Source: Endothia cerciana (lineage: Eukaryota > Ascomycota > Sordariomycetes > Diaporthales > Cryphonectriaceae). From it: 64,000 nucleotides of DNA. The first letter of the stretch is position 1. Each line of letters begins with the position of its first letter. Position numbers and translations under genes: made by a program. The DNA is taken from the NCBI GenBank assembly GCA_026119935.1, contig JALRMH010000009.1, forward strand, positions 248,001-312,000, in the 5' to 3' direction. The notes under the pieces were generated by a model. It did not search any database. It was not told where the DNA came from and worked only from the letters and a program-made list of their open reading frames with translations. Of the stretch, positions 34,720-44,995 are shown in pieces.

Positions 34720-35654
34720 ATGATGTCTCCACGCAGATCTCGACGTCTTGCGGCCACGAGATCCAAGAAGGTGCAGCAAGGCACCAACGCCCAGGTGCGA
34801 CAGGTACGTTAGACCTCACCCGATCGCAGCCATATTTTGATTCACCTTGCTGCCCCACCACCGCATCCCCCGGGGTTTGGCCCAGACTGACATCTCTTGT
34901 ATAGGACATATTCCCCTTCATGGCCCTCTCCGCCGAGATCCGCAACATGGTCTACCGCCACTACCTCATCCCGGAGGTCACGGAGAACCACGGTATCGTT
35001 CCCTCCCTGCGGCAGCCCCCCCTGGCGCGTGTCAGCAAGCTCATCCGCCACGAGACGCTGCCTATCTTCTACGGCGAGAACCAGTTCGCCATGCAGATGG
35101 CCCATGATATCGGCGACGAGGAGGAGTGTTCCGCGAACTCTGCCAAGCTCATCCGTGCGGTCGAGTTTCTGACCCGCGGCGGCCCAGGCGGAGCCGGCGG
35201 CCCAGACGGCGTCATGGAGCTCGTTCGGTCGCTCACCATGGTGTACACATCCCCGGTGGAGTCACCGTTGTCTGGATATACCACCATTATCGGTTTCCAC
35301 TTCTATGCGCGCGAGATCGGCGAGAAGAAGCGGATCAGAGCCCGCCTGGACGAGGCCTATGAAAGGGATGGGCATCCTCCGGAGGACCGTGATCACGGCA
35401 GAATTGACTGGGATGACATCTACGCGATCAGGCGGATGATCATCGACAACATGAGCAGTTATTTCTATGAGAAGGACTGGGTGGTTATGAAGCGCCTGGG
35501 GGGCATGAAACGGGTCAATACTCTGGCCCGGGCCTTCTGGTTAATCATGAAGGCATGCCCCGCCCTGGAATACTTCTACAGGGTCACCGTCGACGACTGG
35601 AAGGAGAATGTCAGCCACGATCCCATGCAGATCTACGTGGGAGCCAAGTACTGA
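34720..35654 (+). CDS. 2EXR-type protein, 277 aa
   Basis: Exon 1 (34720-34803) encodes a basic N-terminus, MMSPRRSRRLAATRSKKVQQ. Exon 2 (34905-35654) follows a 101-nt intron (GTACGT...TATAG) in phase 0. The 2EXR signature spans the splice join: DIFPFMALSAEIRNMVYRHY, then LARVSKLIRHETLPIFYGEN, then F-x-M. A middle part (VMELVRSLTMVYTSPVESPL) corresponds to the strand region of the family. The C-terminal helices contain IRRMIIDNMSSYFYEKDW. The basic start could be a nuclear-localisation signal. It is a diverged paralogue of the minus-strand gene at 33325-33984 and shares its promoter region. Molecular function is unknown. Confidence 0.82.
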
Positions 35655-36362
35655 TGTTGGTCGGGGGCCAAGAAGGAGCTTGAAGCCTACAGTATCACTC
35701 TGAGAGGGCCCCACTGGCATGATCTGGGGAGGATAGGCTGGGAGGAGGAGGAATGGACGAACGGATGATTCAGGGCCGGCGATAGGTACTGGCCAGTAAC
35801 ACAGGAAGAGAGTTTTGAGAATGGAAAACCTTTTTCTGAGACATACCCACGCGTGCGAGAAGCAGTCAGTTGAAGGCAAGGTCCGTGAAAGAGTTCGCCA
35901 CTCATCACGGGGGCTCGCACTACTGCCGTACTCGTCCCCCGAGAAGCCCTGGAAGGCGAAACCGCGGGGAATGGTGGGGGTGATCTGGGCCGGGGCCGTT
36001 GTCTCAGTAGGAGGGCAAGAGGGGCTGGGAGCTATTCTTACGCTGGATGGCGCCGTTGTGGTTGTTGGTGGGGTGCTTGATACACTTGCGGTTCCGTCAC
36101 TCCGGTGCCTGAAGAGAAGGTGAGCTCTTACTGACGTGCTCTCTGCGGTCGATGGCTGGACCTCCTTTCGACCTGGAGGACAGGATCCGTCGGCCACCCC
36201 GCCAGCAATGCCAGCAGCTACCATGAAAGACAGAGCGGCAAGGACAGGCCAAATATGTCTCCGTGTTGGGCAGTGCTTCCCGGAGGCGTCACCGGCCACC
36301 TTCTCACCATCTATATCACTCTCTGCAATCGGCGTAACTTGAGTGGCAGACACGGGCCGCAC
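35541..36362 (-). CDS. doubtful type II membrane protein, possibly truncated
   Basis: The open frame has no ATG upstream of its first 46 codons, so the true start is unresolved (a short first exon may be missed). It resembles a family layout of cytosolic tail, one membrane helix (IWPVLAALSFMVAAGIAGGV) and Ser/Thr/Pro-rich stalk, followed by PRGFAFQGFSGDEYGSS. The second half no longer looks like protein and runs antisense over the end of the 2EXR gene (35541-35654). The real coding part therefore probably ends or splices before about 35850. It may be a broken gene. No function is proposed. Confidence 0.3.
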   Translation of the reverse strand: MRPVSATQVTPIAESDIDGEKVAGDASGKHCPTRRHIWPVLAALSFMVAAGIAGGVADGSCPPGRKEVQPSTAESTSVRAHLLFRHRSDGTASVSSTPPTTTTAPSSVRIAPSPSCPPTETTAPAQITPTIPRGFAFQGFSGDEYGSSASPRDEWRTLSRTLPSTDCFSHAWVCLRKRFSILKTLFLCYWPVPIAGPESSVRPFLLLPAYPPQIMPVGPSQSDTVGFKLLLGPRPTSVLGSHVDLHGIVADILLPVVDGDPVEVFQGGACLHD

Positions 36363-37478
36363 CTTCTACTTCGAATTACACGGTATCTCTAGTAGATCCT
36401 GACATCGAAAGAGATATTTGGGATCGCGCTCGGCAGACTCGTAGGGTATATGCGCTGCCTCGGTGTCGAATAGGGCTTCGGGGCTTCGGGATTTCTACCC
36501 GGCACCTGTTCCGGGAAGTAGTCATCTTCTCCAGAAGATCCTTCCGAGTCTATGAAGACCGCAGCGGCGAGAAACGCAGGAACATGTCAGGGCCTGGATG
36601 ACCATTGTAGAATAGCACACCGCGTATCAGCAAAACCAAAGCGCAGACATCTGCCGAGCTCGACGGCGGTGCCAATAAGCAGACGATTTTCATTCTGGAT
36701 CAAGACACAATGACGGGCCAGGGAATACGCAATACAAACCTCTAAAAAGGTACCAGGTTGATCGAGCCCTCCTTAGCCCGACACTTGGGTGGTAATACAC
36801 AGGTTCAACTCCGACAACGTAGCATCGCCTTCTAAATTATGGTCGACTGACCACTGACCCCCTTGGCCAAGTGAGTCTGCCCTTGAATCACCCAACGGGA
36901 AGGGAATCCAAGCCACAATGCTGAAGTTGGGGAGGAGGGGCTGCGAAGGGCTGGTGGGAAGACGTCCCTGGACGTTTCGGACTATGTTGATTCGGCTGAG
37001 CTGGCCCAAGGTCCTTCCAAGGTTGACATCAAGTTGGTCGAAAAATATGGCACAGAGTTTGCAAACATCTCTAGGTAGCCTCGCCCTGGACTTTTGCAAG
37101 ATACTACTGTGCAATTTGTATCTTTGAGCCACAATGTAGATGGGACAAAGGCTGGATGCTTCGAGCTTTTTCCTAGAGTTAGAATAATCTGCTTACGGCG
37201 CAGCTCAGAAGCTTAGAGCGAGGTGGCAAAAGAAAACGTGGCTCTAGGCAAGGCTGAACATCACGTTCTCTATCCCTTCGAGGCACTGAAACAGAAGTCA
37301 AGCATCAAGAAGGATAGCTGAGAAGAGCGCTGAAATGCGAAGTCACGGGGAAAGAAGTGGTTTTTACTTCTAGGCCTCATGTCAACGGGGACTATCTACA
37401 TGCCAGCGCACTAATCCTGGTGTGCATGAACCCCAAGGCTATTCCGGCATTGAGCCTTCCGAGCCCCTCAGGAATAGC
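36363..37478. other. 1.1-kb spacer without a supported gene
   Basis: Frames on both strands around 36773-37132 lack domain features. The region contains the 3' flank of the sedolisin gene, which ends at 37479. Confidence 0.5.
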
Positions 37479-39672
37479 CTAGGGCAGGCTCAAGAACAGC
37501 TCGAGCATCTTGGGATAGTTTGGCGTCCCCAGCCCAGTAACCGGGTCCCACCCGGTGGCGGCCTCGAAGCCGTTGGTTCCGCACCCAGGGTTCGTCCCGT
37601 TGGCGATGTCGTTCAGGACCTGCGGGTTCGTGTACAGGGTTGGGTTGATGAAGCCGAGAGGCCCCTTGCCGACCGCGAGGCGCTCCTCGACGATCCTGTT
37701 GATCAGCGACGCAAACATGGGGCTCGAGGCGGAGGTCCCGCCCTCGGTGCCGAAGTCGCCTCCGACGTAGAGGGCGATGTTGAGGCCGTTCGCGGCCACG
37801 TCGGGGATGCCACGCCCATTCCGGTTGTACAGGCCCCCATTCGTGGCGTTGAGGTAATTACCGTCGTAATAGTACGGGTACGGCGGGTCGTGGTCTGCAA
37901 AGTACGTGGCGATGGCGTCCGCCTGGTAGCTCGGGATGCCGAAGATGTTGGAGAAGCCCTGTGATGCGGATTAGCCGGGGCACGCTGGCCGTCTCTGGAG
38001 CTCTCACGCTCAGTCAATACTTACACCACTGCTGCTGTAGTTGAAAGATGGAGACAAGTCCAGAACTGCGCTCTCGGGCTCGTAGACCGTGTATCCGGGG
38101 AAGACCTCGGTGGCACCGACGTTTGTCAGCCAGGGGCAGCTGTTCGGCTGCGTCGGCGCAAAGACGTCGTCGTCCCGGAGGCAGCCGTAGTACGGTCCAT
38201 CGCCATAGGTGCCGTCAGGGTAGCCGCCCACGCCCGTGTCACCGCTGGCAACGAAGATGGACACGCCCTGGAGGCCGAGCTTGAGGAACTCGTTGCACTG
38301 GCGCTCCTGGTAGTAGTAGGGCAGATCGTTCTCGTACACGCCGTAAGAGATGGTGATGACGTTGGTCGGCTGGTAGACGCCGCACATCAGGTCTCCCTTG
38401 TACCCACCCGGGTGCGGATCGGGGTAGACCGGGTCGAGCGTTGGGTCGTCGCCGGTCTCGCCGTAGGCCGAGTAGTTGCAATAGCTGCCGTCGAGCGCAT
38501 CCAAGAAGGTGTTGAATATACCGTCTGAGCCACCCTCGGCGTAGTATAGATCGTCCGTCTGGTACAATGTTGTTGTCTGGGGGTAGATGCTTTAGACATG
38601 GTTAGCCGTTGGAGCCAAATGAGACCGGGCTCTACGTTAATGAGTTTAAGAATCGGAAAAAAAAAAAAAAAAAAAAAAATTGTTCGCCTTACATAGGGTA
38701 AGCTAGCTCAAAGTCGAGGTCGCTCTCCCCGCCGGCAAGAGCAAGAACCTTGATGGGAGCCTCCGCACCGTCAATGAAGTTGGGAATGGGGTGTGTGCCA
38801 TTGGGAATGTATGGTGTGAACGTTGTGAAGAAGCTGTTGAAGTCCTCCTGGGCGTAGAAGTCTCCCTCCTCGAAGATGCCCAACGAGTTGTTCGACGAGA
38901 CCGTCGCATTCGGGTTGGGCGTGGAAAAGTTGTACAAGGCCCGGATGCACTCAGGAGTGATGAATTCGTCGCAGTTCGCCAGGGTGAAGTTCTCAGCCAC
39001 CGCGTGGGACACGGCTCTAAACTTCTTCTTCTGCGGCATCATCTTGCTGCCCTGCTTGCTGTCGGAGCTCCTCTTCCTGCGCGCGGCCCTCTTCCACTGG
39101 CTCGTGGGGTGGAGGTCCATCATGGTTCCTTTCAGGCCTGGTGTGACATAGTCCACGTGCTCCTGGATGTGCTTCGGTAGATGGTACTCATTGCACCCAA
39201 CCATGGAGCCACGGTCCTCCTCGATGCCATCATGGAAGTACTCCGTGTGCAACAGCCGCTCGGCCTCCTCCACCGTCGCATCGAAAGCGAACCATGCCTT
39301 GTTGCCGGTGTGCGTGAGCCGCTCCTTCGCGATCCCAGACTCCTCGAGCCAGGCGGCAACCGTGTCGACGGTCTCACTCGAGGGGCTGAACGCCTCGATG
39401 ACCTCGTCAGAAGTCCAGTGCTGTCCGTACTTGGGCGAGGCCGGGTGGGAGACCTCCATCAGCCACTCCTCGGCGGACTGGAGCGCGGCGGCGTTGGCCT
39501 TGAGCCCGACGCGCATGGGCAGGACCACATCGGGCGACATGCGCTGGTTGATGCGCGGGTGAGGCACGCGGCGGCGTTCATGCACGGCGTGGGTGTGCGG
39601 CACGGCCAGCCCGGCGGCTGTTCCCGCCAGGGCGGCAGCGATGTGCACGATGCTCAACGCGCTGACGTGCAT
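37479..39672 (-). CDS. secreted sedolisin-family serine-carboxyl protease (S53, tripeptidyl-peptidase-like), 674 aa
   Basis: Three exons (38693-39672, 38025-38589, 37479-37958) join in frame. Intron 1 (103 nt) contains an A23 run on the plus strand, and intron 2 (66 nt) restores the family motif SSGGFSNIFG. A signal peptide (VSALSIVHIAAALAGTAAG) is followed by an S53 prodomain of about 200 residues (VSHPASPKYGQHWTSDEVIE; VDYVTPG). A basic region (KRAARRKRSS) comes before the mature enzyme. The catalytic Glu and Asp lie in GGESDLDFELAYP (E316, D320), and the nucleophile in FGTEGGTSASSPMFASL (S591). The calcium-site end, TGWDPVTGLGTPNYP, is intact. Such enzymes act in acidic surroundings, cutting tripeptides or acting as endopeptidases. 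All catalytic residues are present, so it should be active. Confidence 0.95.
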
Positions 39673-41610
39673 CTTGGGCGCTGCAGGAGGGGGGGTTCGG
39701 CTGAAGAAAGCTTAAGCGGACTACATGGCGTCCGATGTCTGGACTGCCTTGGGGGACCGGCCCTCAGGTGGCTTTTGAAGGTCCTCATCGCAACGATTTC
39801 ACCATTGCCAACTGAATGATGTGGATCATTTACGATGTGCTCGGTTGCGAGTCTAATCCGGTAATGGAAGCCCATAGGTTAACCGGAAAGCTTGCATTGC
39901 TGGTACCATTCCTGAACGGGAATGTCGTATGCATCAATCTTATCACGTTACGACCTAATAAGACTAGATACAACAGTACACTGGCCAGCAACTTCCTGGT
40001 TCAGGGGTACCAAAAGGAGAGGGACGAACCGCTGAACAAGAGTGTAAGTTCACGCGCAGCCTGAACAATCCTCATAGCGAAGGTGTTAGGAATGTCCGGT
40101 GCTCATTATTTCCGGAGTTGCATTGAGCTATTTACCTACTACTGGCCAGCTGCGGCGCGAGGACCTATATGCTATTTGTAAAATGGTATATACTAATGCC
40201 TACATTAGCTTCATGGTTCTAGGGCCGTTGGTCTTCAGCCGGCTAAATATCCTTCAGACTCCGCAAATTTTAGCGGCGTGGCTAACATAGACCGCATCAG
40301 CGAGGCGACGCAATACGAGGAGGTCCTATAAATTTTGACTTTTCATTTGTTCTTGGCGTTGGATTTCGGTTCATGATTGCGCCTGTCAATCCTCAGCATG
40401 CTGTACTGTGAACGAGTTCACAGAGCCGGCTAGGGCAGGGTTGATGAACCACACAGAAACCAAGGGGCATGTCCTGTGCAAAGTAAAGCTAGCCTGTGAT
40501 TAGCGTACGCTGGAGAGAAAATTCGTACGAATTTTCTTTTTTCTTTTGCCTGTTGACAGCGGGGAGGAAGTGGAAGGGAGCGGGTCGAGGGTCTGTGCTG
40601 ATGGTTAGCATATGGTTTATCCTTCGAGGTTAGTAACACCTGCCTCTCTTCATCTCATTAATATGTAGTTCGCGTTCCTATTTCGGATTCTCTGAGAGTG
40701 TTTGACTTTCACGACGCTCGTTTCGGTCCTCCATAAGTCTTCCAATATGAATGGCTTTCCTAGCTCTCACTAGCCATGGATGAACCAGGCCCGAGGCTGT
40801 GAAGCTGTGTATGATGCGCACCTCACGGTTGAGACAAGCTAGTATCGACCAGACTAATCTGAGGATTTTCTGCATGCCAGATGAAGACAGACTGCGGTTG
40901 GGCTTTCCGGAGACAGCCTACCGAATCAGAGACAATAACTCCAGGCGCCCAATCCGAGATCCTCTGATAATGGCTAAGTGGGTTGCGGGTTGCGCTGCGT
41001 GAGCAGGCCGTCAAAGGCGTAGGCAAGTAGCGGGAACAAGGTTAAGTGACAGAGACCAGCAACGATGAGACATCTGACTGCGCTGTAACTCAGAACGCGG
41101 TCCCGCAAGCGAGAATGGAACTGGATCGTATTATTGAAGTGGTCGGGGAACTCATAAATGGACGTCTTGATGTCACTGCTATGGCATTCACACTCCATAC
41201 CGTGCTTCGCGGTATCTACAAGGCGGCCATTATGACCACCATTCAACCCGATTGCCTCTTTACGACTCGGTATTATGCATAGACTATACCTAAATGTATT
41301 CGAAGGAGCGTGGATATCCCTATAATGAAAGCTATCGCCTCAAGAGACCAGGATTCAGTTGAAACGATGCTGTTATTGACCCATTATAGATCTCGGAGAG
41401 CGCGCGGTATGGTGCCCCTGGCAAAGCAGCAGAACCTGCGTGTGCACTCGAGACTCACTCCAACTCTCTGCAGGCTATATTGACTATCCGTCTGTATCAG
41501 CGGCATGTGGACTGTTGCTCTATGTAGTGGGTTCTCACGGAAACTTCACGCTATTTGTACTTCAGGATAAGCATCTAGTTACCGTTCACTTGAATGAAAG
41601 CCAAGGTCCT
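39673..41610. other. 1.9-kb spacer without a supported gene
   Basis: It lies between the sedolisin and the first cluster P450. It contains a perfect palindrome at 40516-40537 (listed separately). Small frames at 39816-40064 and 41046-41282 have no domain features. This is a natural left boundary for the biosynthetic cluster. Confidence 0.5.
40516..40537. repeat. perfect 22-bp palindrome
   Basis: The half-site AGAAAATTCGT (40516-40526) is followed with no spacer by its exact reverse complement ACGAATTTTCT. A second small palindrome, AGCGTACGCT, lies just upstream at 40502-40511. It may be a dimeric protein-binding site or the scar of an element. The role is unknown. Confidence 0.75.
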
Positions 41611-43257
41611 TCACTTTGATTTACTAAACTCCCACTCCGCATCTTCGAATCCGGCCCTCCTCTTCAACACAACCTCCACGTCCCTGTCCGGCTTGATGAT
41701 CGACAAGAACATGACTCCCTTGGCGTTCCGAAACGGGGGGGCAGTGTACCTCCCCGTGCCCGGCTCACCCTCCATATCATACGCGGCAATGAACAGCGCT
41801 GCTCCTGCCAGGATCGAGGTCTGCGAAAAATACCGACCGGGGCACAGGTGCACGCCCCCGCCGAACGGCCGGAACGAGCCGCTGTACATCTTGCCATTGG
41901 CGTCCCTGAAGGGGGCGGCGGGGTCCATGGGCTTGCCCTGCAGGCCGGAGCCGGCCTGGGCTCGGTTGACAACAGGAAGAAAGCGGCCGGCGTTGAAAGA
42001 GTCGGGGTTCTCGCCCCAGACTGAGGCCCGGCTGTGCAGGACGGTCGAGGCGTGCTGCACCAGGTTGCCCTTCCTCAGGAGGAAGCTCTGCTGGGTGGAG
42101 TTGTTGGTGACCACGGTGTCCTCACGGATGAAGCGGTAGGTGTTCAGGGGAGCGGTGGTCCGGAGGGTTTCCAGGAACGCGCTCGCGAGGAGCGGGCACT
42201 GCGTCTGGAGCTTTATGATGTTGAGGACTAGCTTGTTACCCGGTCCTTCCTCGACACATTGGTCGATCTCCGCGCGGGTCCTAGCGAGAAGCTCGGGATC
42301 CTCGAAAACCCGGCTGATCAACCAGAAAGTGGCCGGGACGGTGTTGGACAGCAATCCAGGGGCGAAGTTGCTCTCAAGCTGGCCATACTGATCAATGGCT
42401 ATCCCGGTGGCGAGGGCCTCCTTCGCTCGGACTTGGATCAGGTTGGAAGCCTGCCTGTAGCCGCCCCTCACGGCGTAGTCGACAAACCCGTTGATGAACC
42501 TCCACCGGGCGAGGTGGCCTTTCCTCGCAAACACCGCAGGCCACGGTGCCATGAGTGCCGCGGCGCTGGCATCGAATTGCCAGAAGTCCTCTACCAGCGA
42601 CGGCTGCCTGGACACCGGATTATCCTCCCCGTATGCCGCCGCCATTGACACTTCTGAAATCTGCTGGCGGGCCCAGGCCCAGAACATCAACTTCTCCGGT
42701 TGCGTACCCCGGGCAAGGTTGTTGATCAGGGGCGACAGGCCTCCCAACAGCTTGTCGTTCAGCTCGTCCAGGTCCTTGCCCGGCGCCAGGGACTTGAGCA
42801 TCACATCCTTCAGCGCGAAGATGATGTTGCCTGTTGTCTGCTTCCTGTCGCCGTGGAGGTTGTGGTTGATAATCTCCATTGACTCTTTGTTGAGGCCCAT
42901 CAGCTGACTCAGCGCGCGAGAGCTGAGCGTGTAGAGATCGATCGTAGAAGAGTGCTTATTCACGGCCGTTGACCATTCGGCCGATCCGGCGACGTATAGC
43001 CGGTTCGTGAAGACCGGGAGCGTGTACATGCCAAGTTTGTACTTCTCATCGAGCGTCGTGAAATACCTGGCCCCATATCTGTAGAGTCCGAGGATGTGCT
43101 TCAGGTGCCCAACCAGGGGTATTTTAGAGTCGAGATATGGAGGCTCGCGAGAGTCCTTGGAGTTAATGATACTCAGCAGGACGGCCACAAGTACCGCCCC
43201 TACGGCCAGCCAGACCGTAGCACCAGAGTCTCGCAGCTTCGTCTGCACAACGTCCAT
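41611..43257 (-). CDS. cytochrome P450 monooxygenase (intronless, membrane-anchored), 548 aa
   Basis: A single exon starts at ATG 43257 and ends at 41611. One N-terminal helix (VWLAVGAVLVAVLLSIINSK) anchors it in the ER. A proline-containing start (PPYLDSKIPLVGHLKHILGL) leads to the catalytic part. ETLR in LASAFLETLRTTAP supplies the E-x-x-R pair. PFGGGVHLCPGRYFS carries the heme-ligand Cys at about residue 472. The shape, with NTVPATFWLISRVFEDPEL in place of the usual AGxDTT and a long R-x-x-NPDSFNAGRF region, recalls CYP7/CYP8-like fungal P450s. It likely hydroxylates or oxidises the cluster's product. Unlike the four-exon P450 at 56327, it has no intron, suggesting a separate origin. It is separated from the rest of the cluster by an AT-rich island. 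Confidence 0.95.
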   Translation of the reverse strand: MDVVQTKLRDSGATVWLAVGAVLVAVLLSIINSKDSREPPYLDSKIPLVGHLKHILGLYRYGARYFTTLDEKYKLGMYTLPVFTNRLYVAGSAEWSTAVNKHSSTIDLYTLSSRALSQLMGLNKESMEIINHNLHGDRKQTTGNIIFALKDVMLKSLAPGKDLDELNDKLLGGLSPLINNLARGTQPEKLMFWAWARQQISEVSMAAAYGEDNPVSRQPSLVEDFWQFDASAAALMAPWPAVFARKGHLARWRFINGFVDYAVRGGYRQASNLIQVRAKEALATGIAIDQYGQLESNFAPGLLSNTVPATFWLISRVFEDPELLARTRAEIDQCVEEGPGNKLVLNIIKLQTQCPLLASAFLETLRTTAPLNTYRFIREDTVVTNNSTQQSFLLRKGNLVQHASTVLHSRASVWGENPDSFNAGRFLPVVNRAQAGSGLQGKPMDPAAPFRDANGKMYSGSFRPFGGGVHLCPGRYFSQTSILAGAALFIAAYDMEGEPGTGRYTAPPFRNAKGVMFLSIIKPDRDVEVVLKRRAGFEDAEWEFSKSK

Positions 43258-44995
43258 CTCCGGAGTTCGCTATGGGGTCTCTTGACAGTACTGTAATTTG
43301 CGGTGATTCTCGGTAATCTGGCAGCTGTGTAATGGCCTCCTGCGCGGGAACACAAGACCGTGAGGTTGGCCGGACACGCTATAAACCAGTAAAAGATCAT
43401 TCTTGGAGCCTAATTCACTTTATTGCATACACCCTCTGCTCGTGTAGGCTCCCGGTCGGCTAGTAGCACATTGACTGTGAGGGCCTAGTTGACTTGCGCA
43501 TTCCGAGATCAGATACTAAACGCACGCCCTGAGCAAAATCAGGCGATCGTCGTCCCACCTCATTCAGGGATAGGGAGTCGTCGTAGATGACCAGTCTAGA
43601 CACGGACAAGGATGGTCGGCCCTAGCTGGATGCCCTGCATCTCAGCCGCGTACACAGTTCGATCTGTAGTGACTTACTGTCTGGTACGAAACGGTCTTAT
43701 AACCTACGGGCCGATCGCCCCATAATTACATGGCAGAGCAAAGGCGAAAAGGGGAGCCAGGATTCAGACTAAGGACTGGAGCTCACCACGACGTGGAGAA
43801 CTATCTCGAATAATGCCAGCTCATTAGGTATAGGAAGCACGCGGAGTTGAGGTGCACCCGGAATGAATGGATAGTGATGCCAAGATACCTGGGCAGATCC
43901 TCCAGGACTGCTTGGTCGCCATAGTCTGTACCTATCGCCTCATCGGTTCTGCGGCAGCGGCGGCCAGTTCCCCGCATTACGAAGCTCGACTACCGGGTCG
44001 GTCAGCGCCATGCGTCACGCATCGTTGAACAAGACGGCGTGCAGCATAACTAGTGCTAACGTTGGACTGAGCTGAATCAGCCCCACAGCCTTGTTGCTTT
44101 CATGTCGAGACGCTGTGCCGGGACTAGGGTCAGGCACATATGTCCTGCATTCGAAAGGCTTAGATCTATTTCAATCCAGCTCTAAAATGATGCAAAATAG
44201 TTGCATACGATATATAGATATCTTGTAATAATACTAATTAGTCTGCATATATATATATATATATATTATAAAGTAGTGAAGCTTTAATAAAAACTAAATA
44301 AAAGGTTTAAATTTATTTCAGTAAATACTATTTTATTAATATATTTCTAAAAAGAATTAATATTTATATTTCAAATGTTAATATTTCAATTAAAGAAATT
44401 CTTTTTTTTAATAATAAACATTTTAGGAAATACCTTTTTTTTTTAGAAAAAAAAAAAAAGGAAAAAAGAGTAGCACTATCTATTTGTAAAACACGGCTAA
44501 GGCTAGTCTTCTTATTTAGCTTTACTGTCGTCTAGGTTGGGTAAGAGGTGGTAGCGTTGAGGAAGTCTATTTCAGCTACCCACGTACAGACACCAGTCTT
44601 CTGTGTTTACAGCAGAGTTCAGGACGTATCTACAATGGGAAACATGACGAAAGGACAGGCGGGATAGATCTAATTGGGGGCACAATCCCCATCACGGGTT
44701 ACATAACTCACTCGACTCATCAGCACCAGGACTCACGGTTCGGAACCGTGACAGGCTTATGGAGGCTTGCGTTGTATATGTGAACGGAGCTGATTTCAAT
44801 CATCGATATTTGTATAGCTTAAATAAGACCTCGCAAGAATCGCGCCCAGGGTGGAGGAAAGACGCCCCTATAGCGAAATACAGCTTACGGAGATGCTTGG
44901 GAGTTCGGTCGCCTTTTGACTACGCGCTGCGTCGGGTAAATACGTGCATCGTAACTATGAATAAAATGAAGACGACTGATAGCGCTGTACTATCA
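43258..44995. other. 1.7-kb spacer with an AT-rich island
   Basis: From about 44180 to 44470 the sequence is almost only A and T, with T- and A-runs at 44401-44460 and an AT microsatellite near 44247-44266. The remainder is GC-normal without genes. The island is typical of RIP-degraded repeats or matrix-like boundary DNA. No transposon ends could be recognised. Confidence 0.6.
44247..44266. repeat. (AT)n microsatellite
   Basis: About ten AT units inside the AT-rich island between the first P450 and the amidohydrolase. Confidence 0.7.

Noticed and set aside
44730..44760. GGTTCGGAACC resembling a tRNA B box
   Set aside because: No A box or cloverleaf could be built around it; it is a small palindrome. 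No tRNA or rRNA gene was found in the window.
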